NCBI GenBank assembly: GCA_041746105.1
Contig: JBGTHP010000035.1
Coordinates: forward strand, 1-59,935
Length of the DNA stretch: 59,935 nucleotides
DNA from: JBFHRE01 sp041746105
Lineage (GTDB): Bacteria > Actinomycetota > Acidimicrobiia > Spongiisociales > ZC4RG35
Reading direction: 5' to 3'
The position numbers and the translations under genes were made by a program. The stretch's first letter is position 1, and every line of letters begins with the position of its first letter. Of this stretch, positions 49,546 through 59,935 are shown piece after piece. The notes beneath the pieces are model-generated. The model was not told where the DNA came from, ran no database searches, and saw only the letters and a list, made by a program, of their open reading frames with translations.

Positions 49546-50844
49546 ATGACCGAATACCGATACGAGACACTCCAGGTTCACGCCGGACAGGATCCGGCCC
49601 CAGGGACCAACGCGAGAGCAGTTCCGATCTACCAGACCACTTCCTATACGTTCAATGACGCCGACCATGCGGCCAGGCTCTTTGGATTGCAGGAGTTCGG
49701 GAACATCTATACCCGGATCATGAATCCGACCACAGACGTTTTCGAAAAGCGCATTGCGGCACTGGAGGGTGGATTGGCTGCGGTCGCGACCTCTTCCGGT
49801 CAGGCCGCTCAACTCCTTGCCTTCACCACCTTATTGCAGGCCGGCGATCATCTCGTTTCCACGAGTTATCTGTATGGAGGCACTTACAACCAGTTCAAGG
49901 TCGCCTTTCCCCGACTTGGAATCGATGTGTCGTTTGTCGACGGCGATGCAGCATCGGATTTCGAAGCGGCGATCACCGAGCGCACACGAGCCATCTACGT
50001 AGAGACGATCGGCAATCCGCGATACAACGTCCCAGACTTCGAGGCGATAGCCGAAGTCGCACATCGTCACGGAATACCACTGGTGGTGGACAACACCTTC
50101 GGCGCGGCCGGGTATCTGGCTCGACCGATCGACCACGGCGCAGATATCGTCGTGCAGTCCGCCACCAAATGGATTGGCGGGCACGGCACTTCGATCGGGG
50201 GCGTCATAGTCGACTCAGGCAACTTCGACTGGCGCAACGGCAAGTTCCCGATCTTTACCGACCCTGCACCTGGATATCACGGTCTCGTGTTTACCGAGGT
50301 CTTCAATCCCGAATCGGACTTCGGAAATATCGCGTTTGCGATCAGGGCCAGGGTCGAAGGGCTCAGAGACTTCGGGGCGGCCCAGGCCCCATTCAACTCC
50401 TTCCTGTTCATCCAGGGTCTGGAAACCCTGAGCCTGAGAGTGCAACGCCATGTCGACAACGCCCTCGAGCTGGCGCGCTGGTTGGAAAGCCACCCGCGGG
50501 TGTCCTGGGTCAGTTATCCGGGCCTCGAATCACATCCCTATCACGAGACCGCCAAGAAATACCTGCGCAACGGGTTTGGCGGGGTCTTGAGCTTTGGAAT
50601 TGCCGGTGGGTTCGAAGCCGGCAAGCGCTTCATTGATCACACCATTTTGGCGTCGCACCTCGCCAACGTGGGCGACGCCAAGACTCTTGTGATCCACCCG
50701 GCGTCAACCACTCATCAGCAGCTGTCCGAGCCCGAACAGACCGCCTCTGGCGTGTTACAAGACCTCATCAGGATTTCTGTCGGAATCGAACATATCGAGG
50801 ACATCAAGGCCGATATCGACCAGGCCCTCGCCGCGGTCAGATAG
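49546..50844 (+). CDS. metY: O-acetylhomoserine sulfhydrylase
   Basis: 432 aa from the ATG at 49546 with AAAGGA upstream. 'ETLQVHAGQDPAPGTNARAVPIYQTTSYTF', 'YTRIMNPTTDVFEKRIAALEGG', 'VVDNTFGAAGYLARPIDHGADIVVQSATKWIGGHGTSIGG' (PLP Lys in SATKW), and 'VGDAKTLVIHPASTTHQQLSE' are MetY-type. It makes homocysteine from O-acetylhomoserine and sulfide, the entry to methionine, which explains control by SAM. The expected stop-side hairpin lies at 50860–50893. Confidence 0.96.
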   Translation: MTEYRYETLQVHAGQDPAPGTNARAVPIYQTTSYTFNDADHAARLFGLQEFGNIYTRIMNPTTDVFEKRIAALEGGLAAVATSSGQAAQLLAFTTLLQAGDHLVSTSYLYGGTYNQFKVAFPRLGIDVSFVDGDAASDFEAAITERTRAIYVETIGNPRYNVPDFEAIAEVAHRHGIPLVVDNTFGAAGYLARPIDHGADIVVQSATKWIGGHGTSIGGVIVDSGNFDWRNGKFPIFTDPAPGYHGLVFTEVFNPESDFGNIAFAIRARVEGLRDFGAAQAPFNSFLFIQGLETLSLRVQRHVDNALELARWLESHPRVSWVSYPGLESHPYHETAKKYLRNGFGGVLSFGIAGGFEAGKRFIDHTILASHLANVGDAKTLVIHPASTTHQQLSEPEQTASGVLQDLIRISVGIEHIEDIKADIDQALAAVR

Positions 50845-50859
50845 AGGAGAGACAGAGTC

Positions 50860-50893
50860 GTCTCGGTCCCACCGCCGATGCTGGGGCCGAGAC
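50860..50893. terminator. Hairpin between metY and the convergent ribokinase
   Basis: GTCTCGGTCCC (50860–50870) pairs with GGGGCCGAGAC (50883–50893) with one mismatch-like T/G position, in the 50-base gap between two convergent stops. No long T-run, so Rho-independent action is not certain. Confidence 0.55.
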
Positions 50894-50894
50894 T

Positions 50895-51749
50895 TCAACT
50901 GTGTTTCATGCCAAGAGTCAATTCGACGTCGGCCCTGAACGGAAGTGACGGCTGGGCTCCGGGTTTGGTGGTTGCGAGGGCGCCTGCGGTGACGGCCCAA
51001 TCGAGAGCACGTTGGGGTTCGAGCCCCTCGAGAAGACCGACGACCAATGCAGCCACGAAAGAGTCACCGGCTCCGACCGTATCCACCACTGTGACCAAAG
51101 GAGGCGTCGACCTCGCCACCTCCCGCTCCGCGTGGATCAATCGAGCGCCGGCCGCACCGAGCGTCACCGCCACGAGGCCGCCGACCAGCGCCATCTGGGG
51201 GGCAAAGGCCTCGTACTCGATCTCATTCACGACCAAGAGATCACATCTTGTCAAGACGGAGTCCGGCACCGGCCTGACCGGGGCCGCGTTGAGACAGAAC
51301 AAGCCGGCTGCGGCGGTCGAAGCCTCCTCGACCACAGCGATCGGGATTTCGAGCTGGCAGACCACAGCATCGGCATCCACCAGCGGAAGCATGACTGCCG
51401 GAAGTCGTCGGTTCGCCCCTGGAGCCACCACGATCTGGTTTTCACCGTCTTCGGCCACCACGATCAGCGCCACCCCGGTTGCATCTTCGTCGTCGACGAT
51501 CAAGCTGGAGAGGTCCACCCCCTCGGCCCGAAGCATCCGCAACGCCGCCTCGGCGTTCGAGTCGCTACCGACGCATGCCACGAGTGTCACCTCCGCCCCC
51601 AGCCTGCGGGCGGCGAGCGCCTGGTTGGCCCCCTTTCCCCCAGGAGCCTGGAACAAGGTTGCGTCGGTGATGGTCTCGCCTGCCACCGGGAGTCTGTGTG
51701 CACGAGCGGTGATGTCCAGATTGACGCTGCCCACCACCGCTATCTTCAT
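50895..51749 (-). CDS. rbsK: Ribokinase
   Basis: 284 aa from the ATG at 51747–51749. 'VVGSVNLDITARAHRLPVAGETI', 'APGGKGANQALAARRLGAEVTLVACVGSDSNAE' and 'VDTVGAGDSFVAALVVGLLEG' are the PfkB signatures; the Asp in GAGD is the catalytic base. It phosphorylates ribose at O5. No ribose transporter is near. It diverges from the YbaK gene. Confidence 0.92.
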   Translation of the reverse strand: MKIAVVGSVNLDITARAHRLPVAGETITDATLFQAPGGKGANQALAARRLGAEVTLVACVGSDSNAEAALRMLRAEGVDLSSLIVDDEDATGVALIVVAEDGENQIVVAPGANRRLPAVMLPLVDADAVVCQLEIPIAVVEEASTAAAGLFCLNAAPVRPVPDSVLTRCDLLVVNEIEYEAFAPQMALVGGLVAVTLGAAGARLIHAEREVARSTPPLVTVVDTVGAGDSFVAALVVGLLEGLEPQRALDWAVTAGALATTKPGAQPSLPFRADVELTLGMKHS

Positions 51750-51790
51750 GGAGGCGAGGGTACCGAGCTTGCGAGGAGTCGTGTCGAGCG

Positions 51791-52276
51791 ATGTTGCATC
51801 CTGGAGTGGAAGAAACACTACGACGCCTCGGCGTTGACCACGAGGTGATGGCGTGCGCTCCAGACCTGGCCGACACCGCCGCTTTCTGCCAGGCCTACGG
51901 AGTGGATCCTGCCGACTCGGCCAACACGATCCTGGTGGCCGCAAAACGACCGGTGGGACCGGTCGCAGCTGCGTTGGTCCTCGCCACCCATCGACTCGAC
52001 GTGAATCGCGCAGTGAGGGACGCCATGGGAGTTTCCAAGGTTTCTTTCGCCGACGCCGAAACCACGGTACGTCTGACTGGCATGGTTCTCGGCGGGGTGA
52101 CGCCCTTTTCTCTACCGGCCGAGATCCCACTCTTGATCGACGGGGCCGTGATGGAACGAGAACGGATCGTGCTTGGCGGGGGAAACCGGACTTCCAAGAT
52201 GTGGATAGATCCGGCAGAGCTCCACAAACTCGAGGCCGCTGTCGTGGTTGCCGGGCTCGCCTACCCGGTGCCCTGA
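51791..52276 (+). CDS. YbaK/EbsC-family aminoacyl-tRNA deacylase
   Basis: 161 aa. 'EETLRRLGVDHEVMACAPDLADTAAFCQAYGVDPADSANTILVAAKRP', 'ATHRLDVNRAVRDAMGVSKVSFADAETTVRLTGMVLGGVTPFSLP' and 'LLIDGAVMERERIVLGGGNRTSKMWIDPAEL' are the YbaK/ProX editing fold, with the conserved Lys/Gly positions. It probably clears misacylated Cys- or Ala-tRNA(Pro). The stop overlaps the end of the convergent SURF1 gene by 16 bases. Confidence 0.92.
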   Translation: MLHPGVEETLRRLGVDHEVMACAPDLADTAAFCQAYGVDPADSANTILVAAKRPVGPVAAALVLATHRLDVNRAVRDAMGVSKVSFADAETTVRLTGMVLGGVTPFSLPAEIPLLIDGAVMERERIVLGGGNRTSKMWIDPAELHKLEAAVVVAGLAYPVP

Positions 52277-53037
52277 CCCCTCCGGGTTTGGCGCAGCCCA
52301 ACCCCGCGCCGGGCGGCTTGGATGAGAACGGCGGCGTAGCCCGCGACCGAGATTCCGGCAAAGGCGAACCATTGAATTGAATACGAGAGATGAGGGCCAG
52401 GATCATCAACTTCCGGAAGCATCAATTCCTCAGGTAGGCCTCGCTCGTCGACGACGAGCATTTGAAGCCACACCGGCGCAATCGATTCGTCGTACCGATT
52501 TGCGAGCCGGTCGAGGTCGACCCGGCTGAATACTTCGATGTCGCCTTCTGGATCGATCGGACCAAGGGTTCTGAGTTCGCTCAGCCGCATCACGCCTGTC
52601 AATTCGAGCTGGCCGGCATCAGGCGGATAATCCGTGACCGGTACGGAATCGGAGTCGAGCGGAACCCATCCACGATTGACGATCAGCAACGAGCCGTCGA
52701 CCAATTCGAAAGGCGTCAGAACATGGAAACCGGCAGTGCCGATGCCGTTGGTGCGGTTCCGAACGAGGACTTCGAGGTCGGGACGGAACACACCTGCGGC
52801 GCGGGCCTGCCGAAACTCAAGGCTGGCCAAGTCGGTTCCAACAGATGCGAGAATCGTCAACAAGTCCTCCGGAGCGCTCGCCAGCCGCGCGGCGTACACC
52901 TGGTTCTGTTCAGCCCGTTCTGCCCTCCGCTCCAGTTGCCAGAAACCGAGTCGAACGAACGTTATCGAAAGGGCGAGAACGAAAATGGACATTCCGACCC
53001 ACCGACCACGAAACGCCAGGACACCCACCCGCCGCAC
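52261..53037 (-). CDS. SURF1-family cytochrome oxidase assembly protein
   Basis: 258 aa, GTG start with AGGAGG upstream. A membrane helix near the N-terminus ('VGMSIFVLALSITFVRLGFWQLERR') and one near the C-terminus ('YSIQWFAFAGISVAGYAAVLI') flank the periplasmic part with 'LEVLVRNRTNGIGTAGFHVLTPF' and 'LLIVNRGWVPLD'. These are the SURF1 marks: L-G-x-W-Q, N-R-G-W-V-P. It helps heme A insertion into the oxidase. A hidden small gene lies just upstream on the same strand. Confidence 0.93.
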   Translation of the reverse strand: MRRVGVLAFRGRWVGMSIFVLALSITFVRLGFWQLERRAERAEQNQVYAARLASAPEDLLTILASVGTDLASLEFRQARAAGVFRPDLEVLVRNRTNGIGTAGFHVLTPFELVDGSLLIVNRGWVPLDSDSVPVTDYPPDAGQLELTGVMRLSELRTLGPIDPEGDIEVFSRVDLDRLANRYDESIAPVWLQMLVVDERGLPEELMLPEVDDPGPHLSYSIQWFAFAGISVAGYAAVLIQAARRGVGLRQTRRGQGTG

Positions 53038-53073
53038 TGTAAGCCTCCTACAAACAAACCCCCAGCCGGTGGC

Positions 53074-53250
53074 TCAGGCGGCGCCGGCCTCAACCCTCCC
53101 GAGCAACTCGAGGAGAATCGCCTCAGGGTCGGAACCCTCCGGTATCGCCACGGCGTAGGGCCGTTCTATCAGATTCCGAACCTCGCGCTGTTCGACCACA
53201 CCGCTGTCCACCAGTCGCTTCGCGATTTCGTCGGTCCAGAACCAGGGCAA
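53074..53250 (-). CDS. Small 58-aa protein upstream of SURF1, unknown
   Basis: A TTG start (53248–53250) is preceded immediately by the near-perfect ribosome site GGAGGTGACC. The protein reads 'PWFWTDEIAKRLVDSGVVEQ', then 'REVRNLIERPYAVAIPEGSD' and ends 'PEAILLELLGRVEAGAA'. The sequence looks coding (GC-rich third positions, helical with clear hydrophobic spacing) and its stop is 37 bases before the SURF1 start. Likely a co-transcribed small protein; it has no family I know. Confidence 0.65.
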   Translation of the reverse strand: MPWFWTDEIAKRLVDSGVVEQREVRNLIERPYAVAIPEGSDPEAILLELLGRVEAGAA

Positions 53251-53330
53251 GGGTCACCTCCAGGGGGGTTGGTCGGAACCCTCCGACAGTACAACCCCTG
53301 TCAAATGATTTGAATGGCCGCACCCCGGCT

Positions 53331-54782
53331 TCAAATCACGCCGGAGGATCCAACCCGTCGCGGGTCGGACACGGCGCTGAGCCGGCCGTCGGAGTCTCGA
53401 TAAGCAACCCCGACACCACCGAAATACATGTGAAGCGCGTCATAAGGGAAGACGTCTGGGCCCGCGCCCCGCACATCGATCCCGGGCTCGCAGGCGACCC
53501 GACCACCATTTCTGACGTCGACGTGCAGCCTGGGCGCGCCGATGGCGGTTTCAACCGGGCTTCCTTCGAGCAGAGTCCAAGCCAACACCTGTGCCAGCGA
53601 AGTGCTGATCCGATCGGCCCCCGGCCCCCCGATCGCCATAGATTCGCCATGCGGTCCCTCCGCAACGGTAGGGGCCATGTTCGAGTTCAGTCGCCCGCCC
53701 GCCGGGAGGCTCCAAGGATCGTCCCCGACCAGTTCGAACTCTCCCAAACCGTTGTTCATCCACATCCCGGTGCCGGTGGGGATGACCCCCGACCCGTAAC
53801 CGGCAGACAGAGTGATCGCCACCGCCAAACCATGTTCATCGACCGCCGAAATGTGAATTGTGGAGGGTGACGTCAACGCAGCCACCAACCGTGAAACCGC
53901 GGGTGTGCGGTCCCGCTCGCCATCCGTTGTGGCTCGCCAGTCGAAAAGCTGACGCTGAGCATGGATCCACGACTGAGCAGATCGGTCGTGGCGCACCTGG
54001 TCGAGCAAGAAGGCCACCGCCGCCCCGCCCACGGCCGGTGCCGGGTTGGTCGACACGGTCCAGCCCCCCAAACCAAAGTTGAGCGGATCGCGCCGGACAG
54101 CCTTGTAGTCGGCGAAGTCTCTCTGTCCTACCGATCCCCCCCGCTCCGCCAGATCCTGACCCACATGTCGGCCCAGCTCTCCGGTGTACATCCAATCCGG
54201 GCCATGTCTGGCCACCTCTCCCAGCGTGTCGGCGAGATCTTCGACCATCACCAGATCACCGCTCTCGAGCCAACGGCCCCCAGCGGTGAGTGCATGCCGG
54301 GAGGCAGGATCGGCCCCAAACACCTTCTCGTTCGAGTACTGGAGGTAATAGGCGGAGACCGGACTCAGCCGGAAACCACGCCGTGCGATTTCGACGACAG
54401 GCAGCACCAAACGTTCCCACTCGACACGTCCGCCATCCTCGTGCGCTTGACCCAAAGCGGCCCAGGCGCCGGGAACGGCTACCGAACCGGGACCAACCCG
54501 CGTCTCGATGCCTCCCCCGTACTCCATTGCCACCGTGGGGGCGATCACGCCGGACCTCTTCTCCAGTGGCGCCCGCAGATAACCGTCGTACACCGCGCCG
54601 GACCGGTGCGGCCCAGCCACAGTGACGAAACCTCCTGCCCCGGGCGCGCAGATCCCTGGCTCGACGATGGTCGCTGCGATCGCTGCAGTAACCGCACAAT
54701 CGAGCGCATTGCCACCCTCGCTCGCAATCACCCTGGCCGCCTCGAGCGAGAGCTCGGTCGGCGCGGAAAGGGCTACATGCAT
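53331..54782 (-). CDS. Gamma-glutamyltransferase-family protein
   Basis: 483 aa. 'ASEGGNALDCAVTAAIAATIVEPGICAPGAGGFVTVAG', 'GPGSVAVPGAWAALGQAHE', the autocleavage nucleophile region 'PSTIHISAVDEHGLAVAIT' (Thr in S-T-I-H), 'GYGSGVIPTGTGMWMNNGLGEF' and 'SNMAPTVAEGPHGESMAIGGPGADRISTSLAQVLAW' fit the Ntn-hydrolase GGT family. It is shorter than E. coli GGT (580 aa), has no signal peptide, and the usual T-T-H is replaced by S-T-I-H, so it may be a cytosolic variant acting on gamma-glutamyl or related compounds. Confidence 0.88.
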   Translation of the reverse strand: MHVALSAPTELSLEAARVIASEGGNALDCAVTAAIAATIVEPGICAPGAGGFVTVAGPHRSGAVYDGYLRAPLEKRSGVIAPTVAMEYGGGIETRVGPGSVAVPGAWAALGQAHEDGGRVEWERLVLPVVEIARRGFRLSPVSAYYLQYSNEKVFGADPASRHALTAGGRWLESGDLVMVEDLADTLGEVARHGPDWMYTGELGRHVGQDLAERGGSVGQRDFADYKAVRRDPLNFGLGGWTVSTNPAPAVGGAAVAFLLDQVRHDRSAQSWIHAQRQLFDWRATTDGERDRTPAVSRLVAALTSPSTIHISAVDEHGLAVAITLSAGYGSGVIPTGTGMWMNNGLGEFELVGDDPWSLPAGGRLNSNMAPTVAEGPHGESMAIGGPGADRISTSLAQVLAWTLLEGSPVETAIGAPRLHVDVRNGGRVACEPGIDVRGAGPDVFPYDALHMYFGGVGVAYRDSDGRLSAVSDPRRVGSSGVI

Positions 54783-54791
54783 CGAGCCAGG

Positions 54792-55124
54792 CTACCCGCC
54801 GATAGGCGAGACCAACTCAGGATCACCTCGCCTGCTCACGTGCTCAGCCACTATCTCGAGCCTGGAACGCCGTCCGGCGGCGTCGTCCCAAAATCGACGC
54901 TGCACGCGACCACTCACCCAGACCACCTCACCAACGCGGGGCCCATCCTCGAGCAGAACCGGATCGGGATCCCAGATCGTGACCGGGAGGACATCGATTC
55001 GGCGAGTCGGGGTGTCCGTCCGGGTGGTTATGAGCAGACGGATCAGATCCGTTCCGCTTTCAAAACGTCGATGTTCAGGTTCGGCGGCCACTCGCCCGCA
55101 TACCACTACCAGATTCACGTACAC
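54792..55124 (-). CDS. SSB-like OB-fold protein
   Basis: 110 aa, GTG start with GGAGGAG upstream. 'VNLVVVCGRVAAEPEHRRFESGTDLIRLLITTRTD' and 'VDVLPVTIWDPDPVLLEDGPRVGEVVWVSGRVQRRFWDDAAGRRSRLEIVAEHVSRR' regions follow the single-stranded-DNA-binding OB-fold, in pieces as VVVCGRV, LLITTRTD, LPVTIWDP. It has no acidic C-terminal tail, so it is an SSB paralogue rather than the replication SSB. It precedes the gamma-glutamyltransferase gene by nine bases. Confidence 0.82.
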   Translation of the reverse strand: MYVNLVVVCGRVAAEPEHRRFESGTDLIRLLITTRTDTPTRRIDVLPVTIWDPDPVLLEDGPRVGEVVWVSGRVQRRFWDDAAGRRSRLEIVAEHVSRRGDPELVSPIGG

Positions 55125-55187
55125 GACTCCTCCTACCCGGGGAGTGCGGACTACCTCAAAGGTATCGAACGAGTGCGACAGATTTCG

Positions 55188-56096
55188 TCAGAGTGCAAGC
55201 TCAGACTCGAGGTCTTCGAGCCAGCCGCCGGCCGGCATCTGCTTGCGAATTGCATTCACGAGGGTTTGGGCCGTTTCGCGATCGCCGGCAGCAACCGCCG
55301 TTCTGGCAGCAACCGCCCACCTGCGTAGGGCCGCCTCCGGCGCATTCGCGACCAAACGTCCCGGCTTGATGACGCGCCAGGCTTGAGCAATACGGCCCTG
55401 GTCGAGAAGGTGGGAGGCATAAACGACCCGAATTTCATCTTCGGCATCTCGCTCTGATCCCAGTTCCTCGAACAGCCCCCAAGCCTTGTCGACATCGCCG
55501 GGACGCTTCAGGGCTCTCAAGCAGTCCATTTCGACCGCAAGGTGGGTCGTGTCGCCGGCAAGACGCCGATACGTCCGAAGCTCCCTCAGGGATTCCTCCC
55601 ACAGTTCGAGTTGATAGAGCGAAAGCCCGAGGAGTTCGCGGATGGTGGCCGCCCGGGGAGCGAGGTCCTTGGCCTTACGGAGAGCAGAGGCCGCCTGCTT
55701 GAACCGCTCGACCGAATAGGAGCCGAGACCTAGTTGGAGTTCGTGGAGCGCAGCTTCCCGACGAGGTTTGGGTGTGGACCGGGTGATCTCATCACGGACC
55801 CAGCGAGGAAGATCGCCTCCGGGACTGACTGTGATCCTGCCTCGGCGTTCGCCGTCATCGGGGCGACGCCGACCGTCACCCGATCCCCTTTGGTCTCGAT
55901 CACGGCTCCCGCCGCCACTCTGACGCCGATCCCCGCCCCGATCCGAGCCGTCGCGACCGCCGGTATTGCGTCCGCCGGGACCACGTCCGCTGCTCCCGCC
56001 GGCACTCCGGCGAGGATTGCCTGCGCCTGCCCCTCTGGGGTTGGACGCTCCACTGCTTGGTCGGCGCTCGCCGGACCGTCCCTCTGAAGATGACAC
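55188..56096 (-). CDS. TPR-type protein with disordered Arg/Gly-rich front
   Basis: 302 aa, GTG start with AAAGGA upstream. Residues 1–90 are Gly/Arg/Ser/Asp-rich and disordered ('GAGAGNPRRSAGGSSGRGPGG'). Residues 105–300 are tetratricopeptide-like helices ('LHELQLGLGSYSVERFKQAASALRKAKDLAPRAATIRELLGLSLYQLE' in parts: SVERFKQAASALRKAKDLAP, WEESLRELRTYRRLAGD, AWRVIKPGR). It probably acts as an RNA- or protein-binding scaffold; its neighbour is the SSB-like gene. Function unknown. Confidence 0.85.
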   Translation of the reverse strand: MSSSEGRSGERRPSSGASNPRGAGAGNPRRSAGGSSGRGPGGRNTGGRDGSDRGGDRRQSGGGSRDRDQRGSGDGRRRPDDGERRGRITVSPGGDLPRWVRDEITRSTPKPRREAALHELQLGLGSYSVERFKQAASALRKAKDLAPRAATIRELLGLSLYQLELWEESLRELRTYRRLAGDTTHLAVEMDCLRALKRPGDVDKAWGLFEELGSERDAEDEIRVVYASHLLDQGRIAQAWRVIKPGRLVANAPEAALRRWAVAARTAVAAGDRETAQTLVNAIRKQMPAGGWLEDLESELAL

Positions 56097-56142
56097 GTGC
56101 GATCCTTTCTCAAAACTGCGCCGGCCCCAATCATGACCCTAC

Positions 56143-56184
56143 GCAAAAAAGAGGGCCGAACCCATGGATGGATCCGACCCTCTC
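56143..56184 (-). terminator. Rho-independent terminator after the rRNA operon
   Basis: On the minus strand AGAGGG and CCCTCT enclose a GC-rich loop, and TTTTTT follows directly. It is 40 bases past the 5S 3' end and is the natural end of the rRNA transcript. Confidence 0.8.
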
Positions 56185-56190
56185 ACAAAA

Positions 56191-56312
56191 TTGCCCGGCA
56201 GTGACCTACTCTCCCAGGGGATTGCTCCCCAAGTACCATCGGCGCTGGTGAGTTTCACTTCCGTGTTCGGAATGGGAACGGGTGGTTCCTCACCGCTATC
56301 GCCACCGGACAA
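56191..56312 (-). rRNA. rrf: 5S ribosomal RNA
   Basis: Minus strand reads 'TCCGGTGGCGATAGCGG…AACCACCCGTTCCCA…CACGGAAGTGAAACTC…GCCGATGGTAC', the standard 5S order. The ends TTGTCCGG and CCGGGCAA pair as the terminal stem, which sets the borders. Third gene of the operon. Confidence 0.93.
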
Positions 56313-56371
56313 ACCGGTGAGTTGCTTGGCACTCCAAGCACTCCATAGCGAGCATGCGTCTTCGATTCATA

Positions 56372-59424
<3,053 letters not shown>

Positions 59425-59733
59425 ATAATAAAGAATCCAAGACGACATGCTCGCTATGCAGTTCTCAAAGTGCCTGGCGACGGGGCCAAAGACCTCACCG
59501 CATTTGAAGGCGGAGTCCCGGTAAAGGAACTCCCAGGCTGGTCGCCATCGGCCACCAGCCGACTCCTTCACAACTGAACAGTGCACCACCTCGAGACTTC
59601 CCACCACCGTGCTCATGGCTGTTTCGCGGCCAAGGCCGGAGACAACTTCCACACAAATGGTTTCTCGAATCGAGGGAATAATCAGCAGATCAACTGAGAG
59701 CTAGGAAGCCGAAGCTTCCGTGTTGCTCCTTAG
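59425..59733 (-). other. 16S–23S spacer without tRNA
   Basis: About 310 bases, no tRNA cloverleaf on either strand. The 23S-proximal side carries the 5' half of the processing stem (59446–59457). The lack of tRNA-Ile/Ala is common in actinobacteria. Confidence 0.8.

Positions 59734-59935
<202 letters not shown>

Noticed and set aside
53961..55328. Long plus-strand frame opposite gamma-glutamyltransferase and SSB-like genes
   Set aside because: Antisense shadow of two genes with clear motifs.

Overview
The window comes from a high-GC actinobacterium, most likely an Acidimicrobiia-type lineage. The main reasons are a pgsA–gcvH–FHA protein (GarA-like)–MerR (FtsR-like)–BFN–MerR gene order that matches the Mycobacterium block as I recall it, GTG/TTG starts with strong Shine-Dalgarno sites, overlapping ATGA/GTGA junctions, F420/LLM-type and ECF sigma genes, and an rRNA operon whose 16S–23S spacer has no tRNA. 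All names come from reading motifs by eye; no database search was run.

Layout. 1–2.45 kb: the end of a membrane protein of the sensor-kinase N-terminal type, an unknown membrane protein and a lipoprotein. 2.5–8.25 kb: a small integrated element at a tRNA-Pro(GGG) gene. It has a tyrosine integrase, a divergent repressor/Cro-like switch, an excisionase-like HTH protein, a DUF3631 P-loop ATPase, one small unknown protein and an HK97-fold major capsid protein, but no portal, terminase, protease or tail gene. 8.4–19.6 kb: a long plus-strand housekeeping block (solo solute-binding lipoprotein, PgsA, GcvH, GarA-like, FtsR-like, D-Ala-D-Ala carboxypeptidase, Hpt, BFN protein, K+ channel/TrkA protein, MerR, GcvT, monoacylglycerol-lipase-like hydrolase, cupin). 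Here cell division, wall growth and glycine cleavage are interleaved by translational coupling. 19.8–27.1 kb: adenosine deaminase, YqgE, and a tightly coupled minus-strand set (Fes-like esterase, ATP-grasp ligase, second esterase, amylosucrase-like GH13, RNase HII) that looks like an undescribed pathway. 27.1–38.2 kb: HIT protein, HMG-CoA lyase-type enzyme, GalE, PlsC-type acyltransferase, hydrolase, LysA, CorA with a small membrane partner, LLM oxidoreductase, methyltransferase, GNAT and an extradiol dioxygenase. 38.3–46.9 kb: P-loop protein, a truncated ATPase remnant, DEAD-box helicase, ABC-F, XerC/D-type recombinase, a frameshifted proline-racemase gene, a zinc-binding small protein, VOC protein and thioredoxin. 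47.0–50.9 kb: ECF sigma/membrane partner pair, then a sulfur operon (OsmC + MetY) behind a SAM-I riboswitch and a probable cysteine leader-peptide attenuator. 50.9–56.1 kb: ribokinase, YbaK, SURF1 with a hidden 58-aa protein, gamma-glutamyltransferase, SSB-like protein and TPR protein. 56.1–59.9 kb: 5S, 23S and the 3' end of 16S rRNA on the minus strand, with a visible 23S processing stem.

Most notable: (1) the capsid-only element resembling phiRv1-like phage satellites; (2) the two-layer SAM riboswitch plus Cys-codon leader in front of osmC–metY; (3) the esterase/ATP-grasp/esterase/GH13 operon; (4) a perfect 9-bp-arm palindrome at 36.74 kb; (5) two apparent G-run indels 1.4 kb apart (proline racemase, thioredoxin), which may be sequence errors or real decay.
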